From assembly GCF_005780165.1 (NCBI RefSeq), contig NZ_VAUV01000006.1:186001-250000 (forward strand): a stretch of 64,000 nt of DNA, read 5' to 3'. Below the pieces are notes generated by a model. That model was not told the DNA's origin and made no database searches. It saw only the letters and a list, made by a program, of their open reading frames with translations. The position numbers and the translations under genes were made by a program. Source of the DNA: Phragmitibacter flavus. Its GTDB lineage: Bacteria > Verrucomicrobiota > Verrucomicrobiia > Verrucomicrobiales > Verrucomicrobiaceae. Positions 26,607 to 35,361 of this stretch are shown here, piece after piece. Position 1 is the stretch's first letter; each line of letters starts with the position of its first letter.

Positions 26607-26996
26607 ATGATTTTTGATATGGCTGAAAAGACCTTGCCGCTTAAGATGCTGTTATCTGGCTCCCTATCTTCGATGGTGGGAGCCAGTGAGAGGGCGTATG
26701 AAGAGTTGTTTGAGACTCTGAGTCAACTATTGATGGAATGGCGACCGGATGATGGTGATCTGGGTGCGTGTGTCGTGGCGATTTATCACGCCGAAAGTAA
26801 GTGCTTCCTACAGGTAGGTGGGATCGAGGATAGTGAGCGCAATTACATGGTGGTCACGACGTTGAATGAAGTCCTGGGAGATTTGCTAGAGGGATTTGTA
26901 GGCGAAGGTGAAGAAATTAATGAACCGGTGGCGCGGTTTTTATCTGGAACACTGGCCTCTGAGTTGGTGCGAATGCACTTCAAAATGGAGAATTAA
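26607..26996 (+). CDS. Hypothetical protein
   Basis: 129 residues, acidic, no signal peptide or membrane segment. Contains VVAIYHAESKCFLQVGGIED and NEVLGDLLEGFVGEGEEI; I recognise no family. It starts 32 bases after the PhoH gene in the same direction and has a lower GC content than its neighbours. An internal ATG at 26619 could be the true start. Coding status rests on frame length and codon pattern only. Confidence 0.5.
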   Translation: MIFDMAEKTLPLKMLLSGSLSSMVGASERAYEELFETLSQLLMEWRPDDGDLGACVVAIYHAESKCFLQVGGIEDSERNYMVVTTLNEVLGDLLEGFVGEGEEINEPVARFLSGTLASELVRMHFKMEN

Positions 26997-27047
26997 GCCG
27001 GGAAGGAATATCGAGCTAGCCGCCCCGTCAATTGCAGAGGAAATATC

Positions 27048-27749
27048 TCAATAGCGCCATTCGACAATCTCATTGATGTCGAGGGTTCGGCAGCGGGCGT
27101 TGCCGATCTGCCCGTGGAGGGGGAGGTGGTAATGGCCGCAATACCAGGCTTTGAGGGGGTGGTTGGCTTTCAACAGGGCTTCACCCAGTTGATGATGTTG
27201 TTGAATTTCGGACTGGAGATCCTTGTGAAGGTTTTTGTCACGGGCGTGCCAGCCATTGAGGAACGGAGCTTTCGGCGTCAGGCCGGTCCATGGGCCACCA
27301 GCGTGGGTGATCAAGATGGAAATGGGTTCGTCGGGAAGTTCTCCGTTCCAATCGAAGATTTCGTCGCGCCACCAGTCGATGTCGCGAGTGCGGGAAGTTC
27401 GGTCGACACTATGGGCACCGCCCCAGCAGAAGATGGTTTCATCGTGCAGTGAGAGCACGGTGCCGTCCTTGACCAGCGATAAACCATCGTATTGGCGACC
27501 ATCAAACCAGTCTCGGCGGTCATGGGTTCCGCGGATGGCGAAGATCCGGTTGTTGCGGGCGGACACGGCGGAGCCGAGCCTGCGCAGGATGGATTCATCG
27601 CTTTTCCAATCGCGAAATCCAACGCCCAAATCGCCGACCTGGATGATGTCGCCTCCCTCCACGACGTCCGACCAGAGGCGCAGGGCTTCAAAATCCCCGT
27701 GCACATCGCCACAGAAATAAAGAGGTCGTTCTGCGGTATCAGGGTTCAT
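27048..27749 (-). CDS. Calcineurin-like metallophosphoesterase
   Basis: 233 residues from ATG 27749 (ATG 27776 is a possible earlier start). The five phosphoesterase motifs are in place: YFCGDVHGDFEAL, IIQVGDLGVGF, IRGTHDRRDWF (Thr where Asn is usual), ILITHAGGPW and WYCGHYHLPLHG. It lacks a signal peptide, so it is probably cytoplasmic. The general enzyme class is secure; the phosphodiester or protein substrate is not. Confidence 0.85.
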   Translation of the reverse strand: MNPDTAERPLYFCGDVHGDFEALRLWSDVVEGGDIIQVGDLGVGFRDWKSDESILRRLGSAVSARNNRIFAIRGTHDRRDWFDGRQYDGLSLVKDGTVLSLHDETIFCWGGAHSVDRTSRTRDIDWWRDEIFDWNGELPDEPISILITHAGGPWTGLTPKAPFLNGWHARDKNLHKDLQSEIQQHHQLGEALLKANHPLKAWYCGHYHLPLHGQIGNARCRTLDINEIVEWRY

Positions 27750-28022
27750 TCGGGAAAGGTGAATTGGATGAGGCATTTGGTGTGCCAGCAGTGCAACTTT
27801 TGAGTCGGTGCGTGCATGTAGCGGCAGGGGCAGGCTGTGACCATTGGCTGCGGGTTCCGGTAAATAATTTTCGAAAATCGCTGCAACGTCACACCAGTCT
27901 TAACGTTTAACGCGGACAGTGACGGGTTTCCTCCCGAGCTTTTTAGATCAGATCATTCAAACCAAATACTGAACTAATCGAATCAAACTAACCAAAACAA
28001 ACCAAAACAAAACAGACCAAAC

Positions 28023-28313
28023 ATGAAATCCATCTTTATCATCAGTGCCCTTGCTCTCAGTGTTTCTTTCGGCTTCAGCGCAGAAGGCGACAAACCCGCC
28101 GGTGACAAACCAGCACCTGACTTTGAAAAAATGTTCACCAAAAAAGACGCCAATGGCGACGGCAAGCTCTCCAAGGAAGAATTTTTGAAGGGTGCCAAAG
28201 ACGCCGAGAAAGCGGAAAAACAATTTGGTCGTATGGACAAAGACTCCAGCGGCGACCTCAGCAAAGAAGAATTCGTCAAGCGCGGCCCTGGCAAGAAAAA
28301 AGAAGCAAAGTAA
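28023..28313 (+). CDS. Small secreted EF-hand protein
   Basis: 96 residues. Signal peptide IFIISALALSVSFGFSA, then two EF-hand loops: KKDANGDGKLSKEEF and DKDSSGDLSKEEF, both with the Asp/Asn/Asp/Glu calcium ligands. The ends are Lys-rich (GKKKEAK). It probably binds Ca2+ in the periplasm or outside. Upstream 60 bases are A/C-rich with repeated ACCAAAAC-like units. A T-rich hairpin terminator follows closely. Confidence 0.85.
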   Translation: MKSIFIISALALSVSFGFSAEGDKPAGDKPAPDFEKMFTKKDANGDGKLSKEEFLKGAKDAEKAEKQFGRMDKDSSGDLSKEEFVKRGPGKKKEAK

Positions 28314-28344
28314 TTCTTTCTTCACCAGAGCTTCGATTCAATAG

Positions 28345-28378
28345 ACCGTGTTCTCCATTGAGGAGGATGCGGTTTTTT
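28345..28378 (+). terminator. Intrinsic terminator of the EF-hand gene
   Basis: ACCGTGTTCTCC folds back on GGAGGATGCGGT around a five-base ATTGA loop. All twelve positions pair when G-U wobbles are allowed, and six T residues follow. It lies about 30 bases after the EF-hand stop. Confidence 0.8.
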
Positions 28379-28431
28379 ATTGATTGATTGAGAGGCGATG
28401 AGGACGTCGTATTGCTGAATCACTTTCGCCC

Positions 28432-28893
28432 ATGCCTGCTCCACAACCTGATCCGATAGATCCTGCCGACTTGCCAGCGCTGGCTCTTGCAACGATGCGA
28501 GCCGCCAAGTTTCCCATGTTAGCGACCGTGGATGACGGGCAGCCAAGGGTGCGTCCGGTTTCGCCGGTGAGAACGGAGGCGTTTGTTGTGTATGTGGCCA
28601 ACTTGCGGAGTTATCACAAAACGGGGGAGATCGAAAAGAATTCCCGGGTGGAACTTTGCTACCTGGATTCGGAGCACAACCAGGTGCGCATCACCGCAAT
28701 GGCAGAAGTGGTTGAAGATCGGGCCGTCATTGATGACATCTGGCAAAGCAACGCATTATTGCGAGCCTATCTGGGACAGCCGGACAACCCGCAATTGGTC
28801 TTGTATCGGATGCTGCCAAAACGGGTGCGCTACATGAAAGAGTGGGCGCTGGAGTATCACGAAGTGCCTTTCGCAATCTCAGTCCGAACCTAA
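28432..28893 (+). CDS. Pyridoxamine 5'-phosphate oxidase-like flavin-binding protein
   Basis: 153 residues with the split-barrel pattern: ALATMRAAKFPMLATVDDGQ, PRVRPVSPVRTEAFVVYVAN, HKTGEIEKNSRVELCYLDSE and YRMLPKRVRYMKEWALEY. This is the general stress/PNPOx-like group that binds FMN or F420; many members are named only by fold. Cytoplasmic. The real pyridoxine oxidase is longer, so pathway role is not implied. Confidence 0.8.
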   Translation: MPAPQPDPIDPADLPALALATMRAAKFPMLATVDDGQPRVRPVSPVRTEAFVVYVANLRSYHKTGEIEKNSRVELCYLDSEHNQVRITAMAEVVEDRAVIDDIWQSNALLRAYLGQPDNPQLVLYRMLPKRVRYMKEWALEYHEVPFAISVRT

Positions 28894-28952
28894 ACGTTTC
28901 ATGATTCGTCCGCACCATCGGAGGCATGTTTTGGCCTTCGACGCAGTCGTCG

Positions 28953-29063
28953 TGGACTGCGGAGACCTGTCGCCGCTCTAGGGGGCGCAGCCTGCTGCGC
29001 TGCGGTTTGCGCATGAACCGGCAGGCCGGTTTTGGAACAGCGGCGACAGGCCGCAGCAGTCCA
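28953..29063. repeat. Imperfect long inverted repeat (111 bases)
   Basis: Arms 28953-28977 and 29039-29063 pair over TGGACTGC and CCTGTCGCCGCT with five mismatches between. The 61-base middle contains a second pair of short palindromes (GCAGCCTGCTGC and CCGGCAGGCCGG). It looks like a REP-type mobile repeat placed between two convergent genes. A G/C-rich tail (GCGCTTCGCGCGC) follows. Confidence 0.75.
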
Positions 29064-29105
29064 GGGCGCTTCGCGCGCGGACCTGACGGCGTGCCAATGG
29101 GAGGG

Positions 29106-29906
29106 TCAAGCTAGCATGGTGGCGTCGTCGGCACTGCATTCGTCGGGTGCCTGGATGTCGTGTGCGTGAATTTGATAGTCGACATTGCCGATGCGCAATG
29201 TGGCACCAGGTTGCATCCAGGTGAGGGACTGATTAGCTTCATCGTGCAACAGATCCTGCCACCAGAATTGACCGCCGATGCGATGCACGCGGGCGATCGG
29301 AGTGGTGGTTTCATCTGGGCGGAATCTTGGAAGCCCTTCGCGATCAAGGCACAGCGTCACATCACTGACCACCAAGGCCGCCTGACAGGGAAGCGAGGCG
29401 GTGGAGCCGGGCTGAACGGTGAGGGCACCTTGAAGAAAGCTGGAGTCGGCGGTCGGCCAGCCTTCGATTCTGCGGGGAGCATGGTAAAAGCTGGGCGCGA
29501 GGCGGATTTTGAGCGGGTATTCGCCAGCGATGACAATCTGGGCGGGCAGGCTGAGGGCGGCGCGTTGCCGCATTGGCGTGTCGAGCACCAGAGTCGGGTT
29601 GAGGGCTTCGGGTTCGTCGATGCGCAGTCGGTCGAGGCGTAGTCGCAAGTGCGTTTGGGCGCGGCCGATGCGGCGGGTGCGACCGTCATTGACGCTGTTG
29701 CGTGGACGCAACTGGGCGGTGAAGTCGGCTTCGGTGGAGGAGCGGCCCACAATCATTGGCGAATCGGCGACCAGCGAGAGAATAGGCGCGTTTTCCTGAT
29801 CCGAAATCAGCCGGAGCCGCAATTGACGGACGGCCAGACGGGCGGCACCGGCATCGCTGGCGGTGACGGAAAGGGCGGTGGGTGGGTTGATGGGTTGGGG
29901 GGACAT
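29106..29906 (-). CDS. Hypothetical protein with FHA-like segments
   Basis: 266 residues, no signal peptide or membrane helix. The stretch PMIVGRSSTEADF with RRIGRAQTHLRLRLDRLRI has the spacing of a forkhead-associated domain (GR...SR.H), and LRIGNVDYQIHAHDI near the C-terminus looks like a second such sandwich edge. FHA domains bind phosphothreonine; here the conserved Ser-Arg-x-His is altered, so identity is tentative. It converges on the PNPOx-like gene across the inverted repeat. Confidence 0.5.
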   Translation of the reverse strand: MSPQPINPPTALSVTASDAGAARLAVRQLRLRLISDQENAPILSLVADSPMIVGRSSTEADFTAQLRPRNSVNDGRTRRIGRAQTHLRLRLDRLRIDEPEALNPTLVLDTPMRQRAALSLPAQIVIAGEYPLKIRLAPSFYHAPRRIEGWPTADSSFLQGALTVQPGSTASLPCQAALVVSDVTLCLDREGLPRFRPDETTTPIARVHRIGGQFWWQDLLHDEANQSLTWMQPGATLRIGNVDYQIHAHDIQAPDECSADDATMLA

Positions 29907-30010
29907 CGGCAGGCGTCGGTGGATGTGATTTTCGACGGCGGCGTGACAGTAAAAGCGAAAGGATGTGTCGTCGCGGTTGATTTATCGGTGAATCTTTGTT
30001 CACTCGATCC

Positions 30011-30949
30011 ATGAATGAACGGCTCAAGGTTTTAAGTGGCAACGCACATCCCGCACTCGCACGGGCCATTTGTGACAATATCGGCGTCGCACTGGGAGCC
30101 ACCACGGTTGAGACCTTTCCCGATGGCGAAACTTTTGTGCAGATCCGCGAAAACATCCGTGGGCGCGACGTTTTTATCGTTCAGCCGACCTGTCCTCCGG
30201 CCAATCAGAACCTCATGGAGCTGCTCATCATGGTGGACGCCGTGCGTCGTGCCAGCGCCCAGCGCATCACGGCGGTTTTGCCATTTTACGGGTATGCGCG
30301 GCAGGATCGGAAAGACCGTCCCAGGGTGCCGATCACGGCCAAGTTGATTGCCAACCTGCTGGTGGCGGCGGGCGTCAACCGGGTGTTGACCATGGATTTG
30401 CACGCGGGTCAGATTCAGGGCTTCTTTGACATTCCGGTGGATCACCTCTATGCGGCACCGGTGCTGATCAAGGCGATTCGCGAGCGCGGACTGGAGGACA
30501 TCGTGGTGGTTTCGCCGGATGTGGGCGGAATCAAGATGTCGCACGCCTATGCAAAAACTTTGGGGGTTCCGTTTGCGATTGTCGCAAAAAATCGCGTCAG
30601 CGCCGAAGAGGTGGAGGCGCTCAACATCATTGGCGATGTGCGCGGCAAAAACGTGTTGCTGGTGGACGATCTCACCGAAACGGCCGGCACCCTGACGGCG
30701 GCGGCCAAGCTTCTTCAGGAACACGGGGCGCAATCGATTTACGCAGGGGTTTCCCACGCGGTTCTGGGTGAAAAGGGCCACTCAAGAATCGAGTCATCGC
30801 CGATCATTGAACTGTTTTCCACCGATTCGGTGCCCCAGGCGACTGGTCCCAAAGTAACCGCGCTGACCGTGGCACCATTGCTCGGGGAAGCAATCAAACG
30901 CATCCATTGCGATGAGTCGGTCACTTCGTTGTTTGACATCAGGGCTTGA
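30011..30949 (+). CDS. prs: Ribose-phosphate pyrophosphokinase
   Basis: 312 residues, standard length. ATG 30011 is preferred to the upstream TTG. Key motifs: LSGNAHPALARAI (flexible N-terminal loop), FPDGETFVQI, RQDRKDRPRVPITAKL, VLTMDLHAGQIQGFFDIPVD and the PRPP-binding VLLVDDLTETAGTL. It makes PRPP from ribose 5-phosphate and ATP for nucleotide, His and Trp synthesis. Heads a housekeeping run; a strong promoter for the next gene overlaps its stop codon. Confidence 0.96.
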   Translation: MNERLKVLSGNAHPALARAICDNIGVALGATTVETFPDGETFVQIRENIRGRDVFIVQPTCPPANQNLMELLIMVDAVRRASAQRITAVLPFYGYARQDRKDRPRVPITAKLIANLLVAAGVNRVLTMDLHAGQIQGFFDIPVDHLYAAPVLIKAIRERGLEDIVVVSPDVGGIKMSHAYAKTLGVPFAIVAKNRVSAEEVEALNIIGDVRGKNVLLVDDLTETAGTLTAAAKLLQEHGAQSIYAGVSHAVLGEKGHSRIESSPIIELFSTDSVPQATGPKVTALTVAPLLGEAIKRIHCDESVTSLFDIRA

Positions 30950-30974
30950 CAGCTTTCCCGCAGCGGATTACTAT
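30946..30974 (+). promoter_or_regulatory. Strong sigma70-type promoter before rplY
   Basis: TTGACA (30946-30951), a 17-base spacer and TACTAT (30969-30974) fit the consensus closely. The -35 box contains the prs stop codon. The start of rplY is 38 bases after the -10 box. Confidence 0.75.
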
Positions 30975-31011
30975 CACACCCCTTTTTTTGAAACGATAAC
31001 CTACTAACGTC

Positions 31012-31626
31012 ATGGCCAAAATTCTCGATCTGCAAGCCAAAGTGCGCTCCGCCGCTGGCACTAGTTCCGTCAAGCGCCTGCGCAAAGCTGGCAGCATTCC
31101 CGCCGTGATTTATGGCAAAAAACACGACCACACCCAGCTTGAGGTCGATGCCAAAACTTTCTCCGCCCTCATGGACGGCAGCGCTTCCGACAACGTGCTC
31201 GTGAACCTGAAGATCGAAGGCGAAAAAGCCACCTCCCTGGCACTCGTTCAAGAAATCCAGCACGACTACCTCCGCGGTGGTGTGCTTCACGTTGATTTCC
31301 ACGCTGTTGACGCGACCGAAGAAATTCACGCCAACATCCCAGTGATCCTTCAACACATCGACCTTGCTGAGAAAAAAGGCGGACAGATCGAGCACATCCT
31401 TCACAACCTCGAAGTCTTCTGTCTTCCTAAAGACCTTCCTGAGACCATCGTGATCGACGTCTCCCCTCTCGAAGTCGGCGGTTCCTACCACATCAAAGAC
31501 ATCAAGCTTCCTTCCGGCGTTACCACCCACATCGACGACGAAAACGTGGTGGTTGCCCTCAAGGAGCCTACCGTTGCTGAAGAGACCGCCGCTCCTGCTG
31601 CTCCCGCAGCCGAAGCCAAGAAGTAA
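31012..31626 (+). CDS. rplY: 50S ribosomal protein L25/general stress protein Ctc
   Basis: 204 residues: the long Ctc form with N-terminal 5S rRNA-binding L25 domain (LQAKVRSAAGTSSVKRLRKA, GSIPAVIYGKK) plus the C-terminal TL5 domain (PVILQHIDLAEKKGGQIEHI, LEVGGSYHIKDIKLPSGV). An Ala/Pro/Glu-rich tail ends in EAKK. It binds 5S rRNA in the large subunit. First of a co-directional set rplY-pth-rpsF-ssb with its own promoter. Confidence 0.95.
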   Translation: MAKILDLQAKVRSAAGTSSVKRLRKAGSIPAVIYGKKHDHTQLEVDAKTFSALMDGSASDNVLVNLKIEGEKATSLALVQEIQHDYLRGGVLHVDFHAVDATEEIHANIPVILQHIDLAEKKGGQIEHILHNLEVFCLPKDLPETIVIDVSPLEVGGSYHIKDIKLPSGVTTHIDDENVVVALKEPTVAEETAAPAAPAAEAKK

Positions 31627-31647
31627 GCCCTTTTGGTTTGCATTGAT

Positions 31648-32280
31648 GTGTCCGTGACCGGCGACTCTGCGGTTCCTGTTCTTCCCAAACCCCGATTGAT
31701 TGTCGGATTGGGAAATCCAGGACGGGAATACGAAAACACCCGGCATAACATTGGATTCATGGTCGTCGATGCCTTCGCCACTCAACAACGCGCCTCCTGG
31801 ACGCGTGAAAGGAAGTGGGATTGCGCCGTGGCGAAACTGGAAGACGGATGGCTGCTGAAGCCATTGACCTACATGAATCTCAGCGGACAGGCCGTTGCTG
31901 CCGCCGCCAAATATTACAAGCTTGAGCCCCAGGAAGTGCTCGCCGTTTATGACGATGTCGATCTCGCGCTTGGCCGTGTGCGCCTTCGGCCGTTGGGTGG
32001 AGCGGGCGGACACAACGGCATGCGTTCGATGATTGCCCATCTTGGTGGCAATCTTTTTCCACGACTCAAGATCGGCATCGGCTTTGCCAACAATGGCCGT
32101 CCCGATGGCAGAAACCTTTCCGATCACGTGCTCGGTCGTTTCGACGAAAACGAGCAAATCCCTGTGCAGAACGCCGTGAATCGCGCGGTGGATGCCCTTA
32201 ACGCCATATTGACACGCGGCTTCGAAGCCGCGATGAACACCTTCAATCAAACCGACCAACCAACGACGCCCAACCCATGA
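31648..32280 (+). CDS. pth: Peptidyl-tRNA hydrolase
   Basis: Catalytic features: LIVGLGNPGREYENTRHNIGF with the essential Asn and His, LLKPLTYMNLSGQAV, VYDDVDLALGRVRLRPLGGAGGHNG and MRSMIAHLG. It frees tRNA from stalled peptidyl-tRNA. There is no ATG between rplY and the homology; I place the start at GTG 31648 (210 residues), with GTG 31654 and TTG 31633 as alternatives. Its end overlaps the start of rpsF (ATGA, 32277-32280). Confidence 0.95.
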   Translation: MSVTGDSAVPVLPKPRLIVGLGNPGREYENTRHNIGFMVVDAFATQQRASWTRERKWDCAVAKLEDGWLLKPLTYMNLSGQAVAAAAKYYKLEPQEVLAVYDDVDLALGRVRLRPLGGAGGHNGMRSMIAHLGGNLFPRLKIGIGFANNGRPDGRNLSDHVLGRFDENEQIPVQNAVNRAVDALNAILTRGFEAAMNTFNQTDQPTTPNP

Positions 32281-32561
32281 GCCGCAAATACGAAGCCCTA
32301 ATCGTCCTCGATACCAAAGGTAAAGAAGACAACATTGACACCTTGGTGACCCAGTTGACCAAAGAATTCGAAGCCAACGGCGCCAGCCTCAAGCAGATCG
32401 ATAACCTTGGCAAAAAGAAATTCCCTTACGCTCCACGCCACGTGGAAGGCGGCTGGTATGTGAATTTGCATTTTGAATCCGAGCCAGAGAGCGTCGACAA
32501 AATCAAGGGCTCCTTGAAGCTCAACGAGAACATCTATCAGCAGTATTACCAGCGCGCCTAA
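32277..32561 (+). CDS. rpsF: 30S ribosomal protein bS6
   Basis: 94 residues, standard size. SRKYEALIVLDTKGKED opens the ferredoxin-like fold, then IDNLGKKKFPYAPRHVEGG and YVNLHFESEPESVDKIKGS. It binds bS18 and 16S rRNA in the small subunit. Translationally coupled to pth by a four-base overlap and followed by ssb; rpsR, often between rpsF and rplI, is absent here. Confidence 0.95.
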   Translation: MSRKYEALIVLDTKGKEDNIDTLVTQLTKEFEANGASLKQIDNLGKKKFPYAPRHVEGGWYVNLHFESEPESVDKIKGSLKLNENIYQQYYQRA

Positions 32562-32693
32562 GCTGCGGCCTGGCATTTGGTAGATCTTTTCTCTCGTTCA
32601 CCCCCCTTGCTCCGGCGGCACCATTTGGTGACCGCTAACGGGCGCATAAAAACCAGTCGCCAAACCATCGGCGACCTTCTATCATGCACGACT

Positions 32694-33203
32694 ATGGCCT
32701 CGTATAACAAAGTGATGCTGATCGGGAACCTCACCAGGGACCCCGAAATTCGTTACACGCCCAAGGGCAGTGCGGTCGCCGATCTTGGACTTGCCGTCAA
32801 TCGCGTCTACACCACGGAGAACAACGAGCGCCGTGAAGAAGTTACTTACATTGATGTGGTGCTTTGGTCGCGTCTGGCCGAACTCGCCGGGCAATATTTG
32901 AGCAAGGGTCGCGCCGTTTTTATCGAAGGCCGTCTGCAGATGGACACCTGGGAAGACAAGCAGACCGGGCAAAAGCGCAGCAAAATTCGTGTGGTGGGTG
33001 AGACCATGCAATTCATCGACAGCAAACGTGATGGAGATGAAGGCGGTGGTGGCGGCGGATCGAGGTCTGCGCCCCGTGGCAACAATGCCCCTGCCCCACA
33101 ACGTTCGCAGTCTGACAATCGTCAACAGCGCCCGGCCGCAGCGGACGATTTTAATGAAGGCCCGATTACTGACGGTCTCGATGACGACGACATTCCGTTT
33201 TGA
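32694..33203 (+). CDS. ssb: Single-stranded DNA-binding protein
   Basis: 169 residues from ATG 32694; the upstream frame is non-coding. OB fold: YNKVMLIGNLTRDPEIRYTP, VTYIDVVLWSRLAELAGQYL, GRAVFIEGRLQMDTWEDKQT. A Gly/Asn/Gln-rich linker leads to the acidic tip DDDDIPF that recruits repair and replication partners. A GTCGCC/GGCGAC hairpin at 32656-32675 lies in the 132-base gap after rpsF and may tune expression. Confidence 0.96.
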   Translation: MASYNKVMLIGNLTRDPEIRYTPKGSAVADLGLAVNRVYTTENNERREEVTYIDVVLWSRLAELAGQYLSKGRAVFIEGRLQMDTWEDKQTGQKRSKIRVVGETMQFIDSKRDGDEGGGGGGSRSAPRGNNAPAPQRSQSDNRQQRPAAADDFNEGPITDGLDDDDIPF

Positions 33204-33531
33204 TGTGCATTAGCACAAGGTTTCTTTAAGCCCAAGCCAGCGGAGCCCCCAAGCCACATTCCGATCTCAAGTTTCGAGTTCGTGGGCGGAACTGCCGTCC
33301 CAGCGGGACGACTCATATCAAGCCCGGCACAAGGTGCCGGGTCCAGAGCCTCCAGGAAAGCGCCCTGAAAGGACGCCTCATGCGCAAAGCGTTTCGCCGT
33401 TCTCCGTGCATGAGGCGTCCCTCCAGGAAGCAATCGACGCACAAAGCAGCACCGGAAAATTTCCTTTGTCGCGGATCAGTTATGCTTCTAAACTGCCCTC
33501 CGCTTTTCGCTCGCGACCACACCATCCTATC
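33204..33531. repeat. Intergenic stretch with inverted repeats between ssb and the rfbB-like gene
   Basis: No gene is seen in these 328 bases. GGACGCCTCATG (33371-33382) and CATGAGGCGTCC (33409-33420) form a perfect 12-base inverted repeat with a 26-base loop, and CCCGGCACAAGGTGCCGGG is a shorter palindrome before it. This resembles another REP-like element. The promoter of the downstream gene is not obvious. Confidence 0.6.
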
Positions 33532-34611
33532 ATGCCTGACAAACGCATTCTCGTCACCGGTGGAGCCGGTTTTATCGGTTCCAATCTCGTGCATTATTTA
33601 TTGGGCAAGGCCGGAGAAGAGCTGGGGGTGACGATCAGCAAGGTGGTGAATGTGGACCTTTTGACGTATGCGGGCAACCGCAGCAGTCTGGCCAAACTCG
33701 AAGGAGACGACCGACATGTTTTCGTCCAATGTGACATTCAGGATGGGGCACAAATCGGCAAATTGCTTCGCGAGCATCAGATCAATGTGGTGATGCACCT
33801 GGCAGCAGAATCGCATGTGGATCGTTCGATTGATTCTCCCGAACCGTTCATCATGACCAACATGGTGGGGACGTTTCAAATGCTGGAGGCGGCGCGGATT
33901 TATCAAAAGGAACGTGTGGCAGGCGGGCAGAATGATTTTCGCTTTTTGCATGTGAGCACCGACGAGGTGTTTGGGTCACTGGGTCCCGATGATCCGGGAT
34001 TCAGTGAGACGACGCCGTATGCGCCGAACAGCCCGTATTCCGCGAGCAAGGCGGGCAGCGATCACCTGGCACGAGCGTATTTTCACACCTTTCAGCTGCC
34101 GTTGATCACGACCAATTGTTCGAACAACTACGGTCCGTTTCAGTTTCCTGAGAAGCTGATGCCCTTGATGATCCAGAAAGTGATCCGTGGAGAGAAGCTG
34201 CCGGTTTATGGTGATGGTTCCAATGTGCGGGACTGGCTTTATGTGGAAGATCATTGTCGTGGACTGACCTTGTCAGTGTTGAGGGGCGTTCCCGGTGAGA
34301 CCTACAACATTGGTGGCAAGTGCGAGATGAAGAACATTGATGTGGTGCTGGCTTTGATCGCGGCGGTGAATTCTGAAAGACCGGATTTGAATCGTGATCC
34401 GCAGGAGTTGATCACCTTTGTGCGCGACCGGCCGGGGCATGACCGGCGTTATGCGATTGATTGTTCAAAGATTGGTCGCGAGTTGGGTTGGGAGCCGCAG
34501 GAAACGTTTGAGACCGGCATGCGTAAGACGGTGCGCTGGTATCTGGACAATGCGGATTGGATTGAGGAGATCGAGCGCAAGTATCAACTGCAACGTTTGG
34601 GCGATGCGTGA
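33532..34611 (+). CDS. rfbB: dTDP-glucose 4,6-dehydratase
   Basis: 359 residues from ATG 33532; the frame upstream crosses the repeat region. Extended SDR: NAD motif ILVTGGAGFIGSNLVHYL, MHLAAESHVDRSID, HVSTDEVFGSLG, catalytic YSASKAGSDHL with Tyr and Lys, TNCSNNYGPFQFPEKL and VRDWLYVEDHC. Converts dTDP-glucose to the 4-keto-6-deoxy sugar for rhamnose and other deoxysugars. No rfbA, C or D gene lies beside it, so the pathway is completed elsewhere. Substrate nucleotide assumed from closest family. Confidence 0.93.
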   Translation: MPDKRILVTGGAGFIGSNLVHYLLGKAGEELGVTISKVVNVDLLTYAGNRSSLAKLEGDDRHVFVQCDIQDGAQIGKLLREHQINVVMHLAAESHVDRSIDSPEPFIMTNMVGTFQMLEAARIYQKERVAGGQNDFRFLHVSTDEVFGSLGPDDPGFSETTPYAPNSPYSASKAGSDHLARAYFHTFQLPLITTNCSNNYGPFQFPEKLMPLMIQKVIRGEKLPVYGDGSNVRDWLYVEDHCRGLTLSVLRGVPGETYNIGGKCEMKNIDVVLALIAAVNSERPDLNRDPQELITFVRDRPGHDRRYAIDCSKIGRELGWEPQETFETGMRKTVRWYLDNADWIEEIERKYQLQRLGDA

Positions 34612-34672
34612 GGGTAACCCCGCTGGTGATTTGCTGGCAAAAGCGTGAAGTGCGGTTAGTATTCTCCCCTGC

Positions 34673-35353
34673 ATGAAAAGACCTATTCCTGGTGGATTGC
34701 TCGTGGCCGTCGAGGGCATTGATGGCGCGGGCAAAACCACCGTGGCCGCGACGCTGGCGCAGTGGTGTGGTGAGCGCGGTCTGCTTTGCGCATTGTCCAA
34801 GGAGCCGACGAGTCTGAGCTGGGGAATGAAGCTGCGCGAGTCGGCCGCATCGGGCAGGCTGACATTGGACGAGGAACTTGATTTGTTTCACAAGGATCGC
34901 GAGGAGCATGCGGAGACTTCGATTCAACCGGCTTTGGACGAAGATGCGATCATGATTTTGGATCGATATTACTGGAGCACGGCAGCGTATCAGGGCGCGC
35001 GTGGGGCATCGATTGCCGAGGTGCTGAAGTTTAACGAGGGAAGTTTTCCGGTGCCGGATTTGGTGCTGCTGTTGGATCTGCCGGTCGAAGTGGGGCAGAA
35101 CCGGATTCGCGTGCGCGGCGATCAGCCGAATGAGTTTGAAGAGGTGGAGGCGCAGCAGCGTTGCCGGGAGATTTTTTTGCAGTTGCCGAAGTTGAGCGAG
35201 GCCAAGCATGTGACGGTGGACGCTTCGAAGCCGTGGCGTGAGGTTTCTCGCGAGTGCCTGCGGTTGTTCCAGCAGGCGGCGCTTCAGAAGGTGTGGAAAA
35301 CGGCCAATGCGAAGACGATGAATTCGGAGACGCTTGCGTTGTTTGGGGGATAA
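34673..35353 (+). CDS. tmk: Thymidylate kinase
   Basis: 226 residues. P-loop EGIDGAGKTT (14-23), the lid/substrate region SKEPTSLSWGMKLRES with the E-P-T/G motif, and ILDRYYWSTAAYQGARG as the DRY/H motif. It phosphorylates dTMP to dTDP. A C-terminal extension (KVWKTANAKTMNSETLALFGG) exceeds the typical end. The nested inverted repeat follows directly and may end transcription on both strands, since the RND operon converges from the right. Confidence 0.9.
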   Translation: MKRPIPGGLLVAVEGIDGAGKTTVAATLAQWCGERGLLCALSKEPTSLSWGMKLRESAASGRLTLDEELDLFHKDREEHAETSIQPALDEDAIMILDRYYWSTAAYQGARGASIAEVLKFNEGSFPVPDLVLLLDLPVEVGQNRIRVRGDQPNEFEEVEAQQRCREIFLQLPKLSEAKHVTVDASKPWREVSRECLRLFQQAALQKVWKTANAKTMNSETLALFGG

Positions 35354-35361
35354 TGGGAAAT

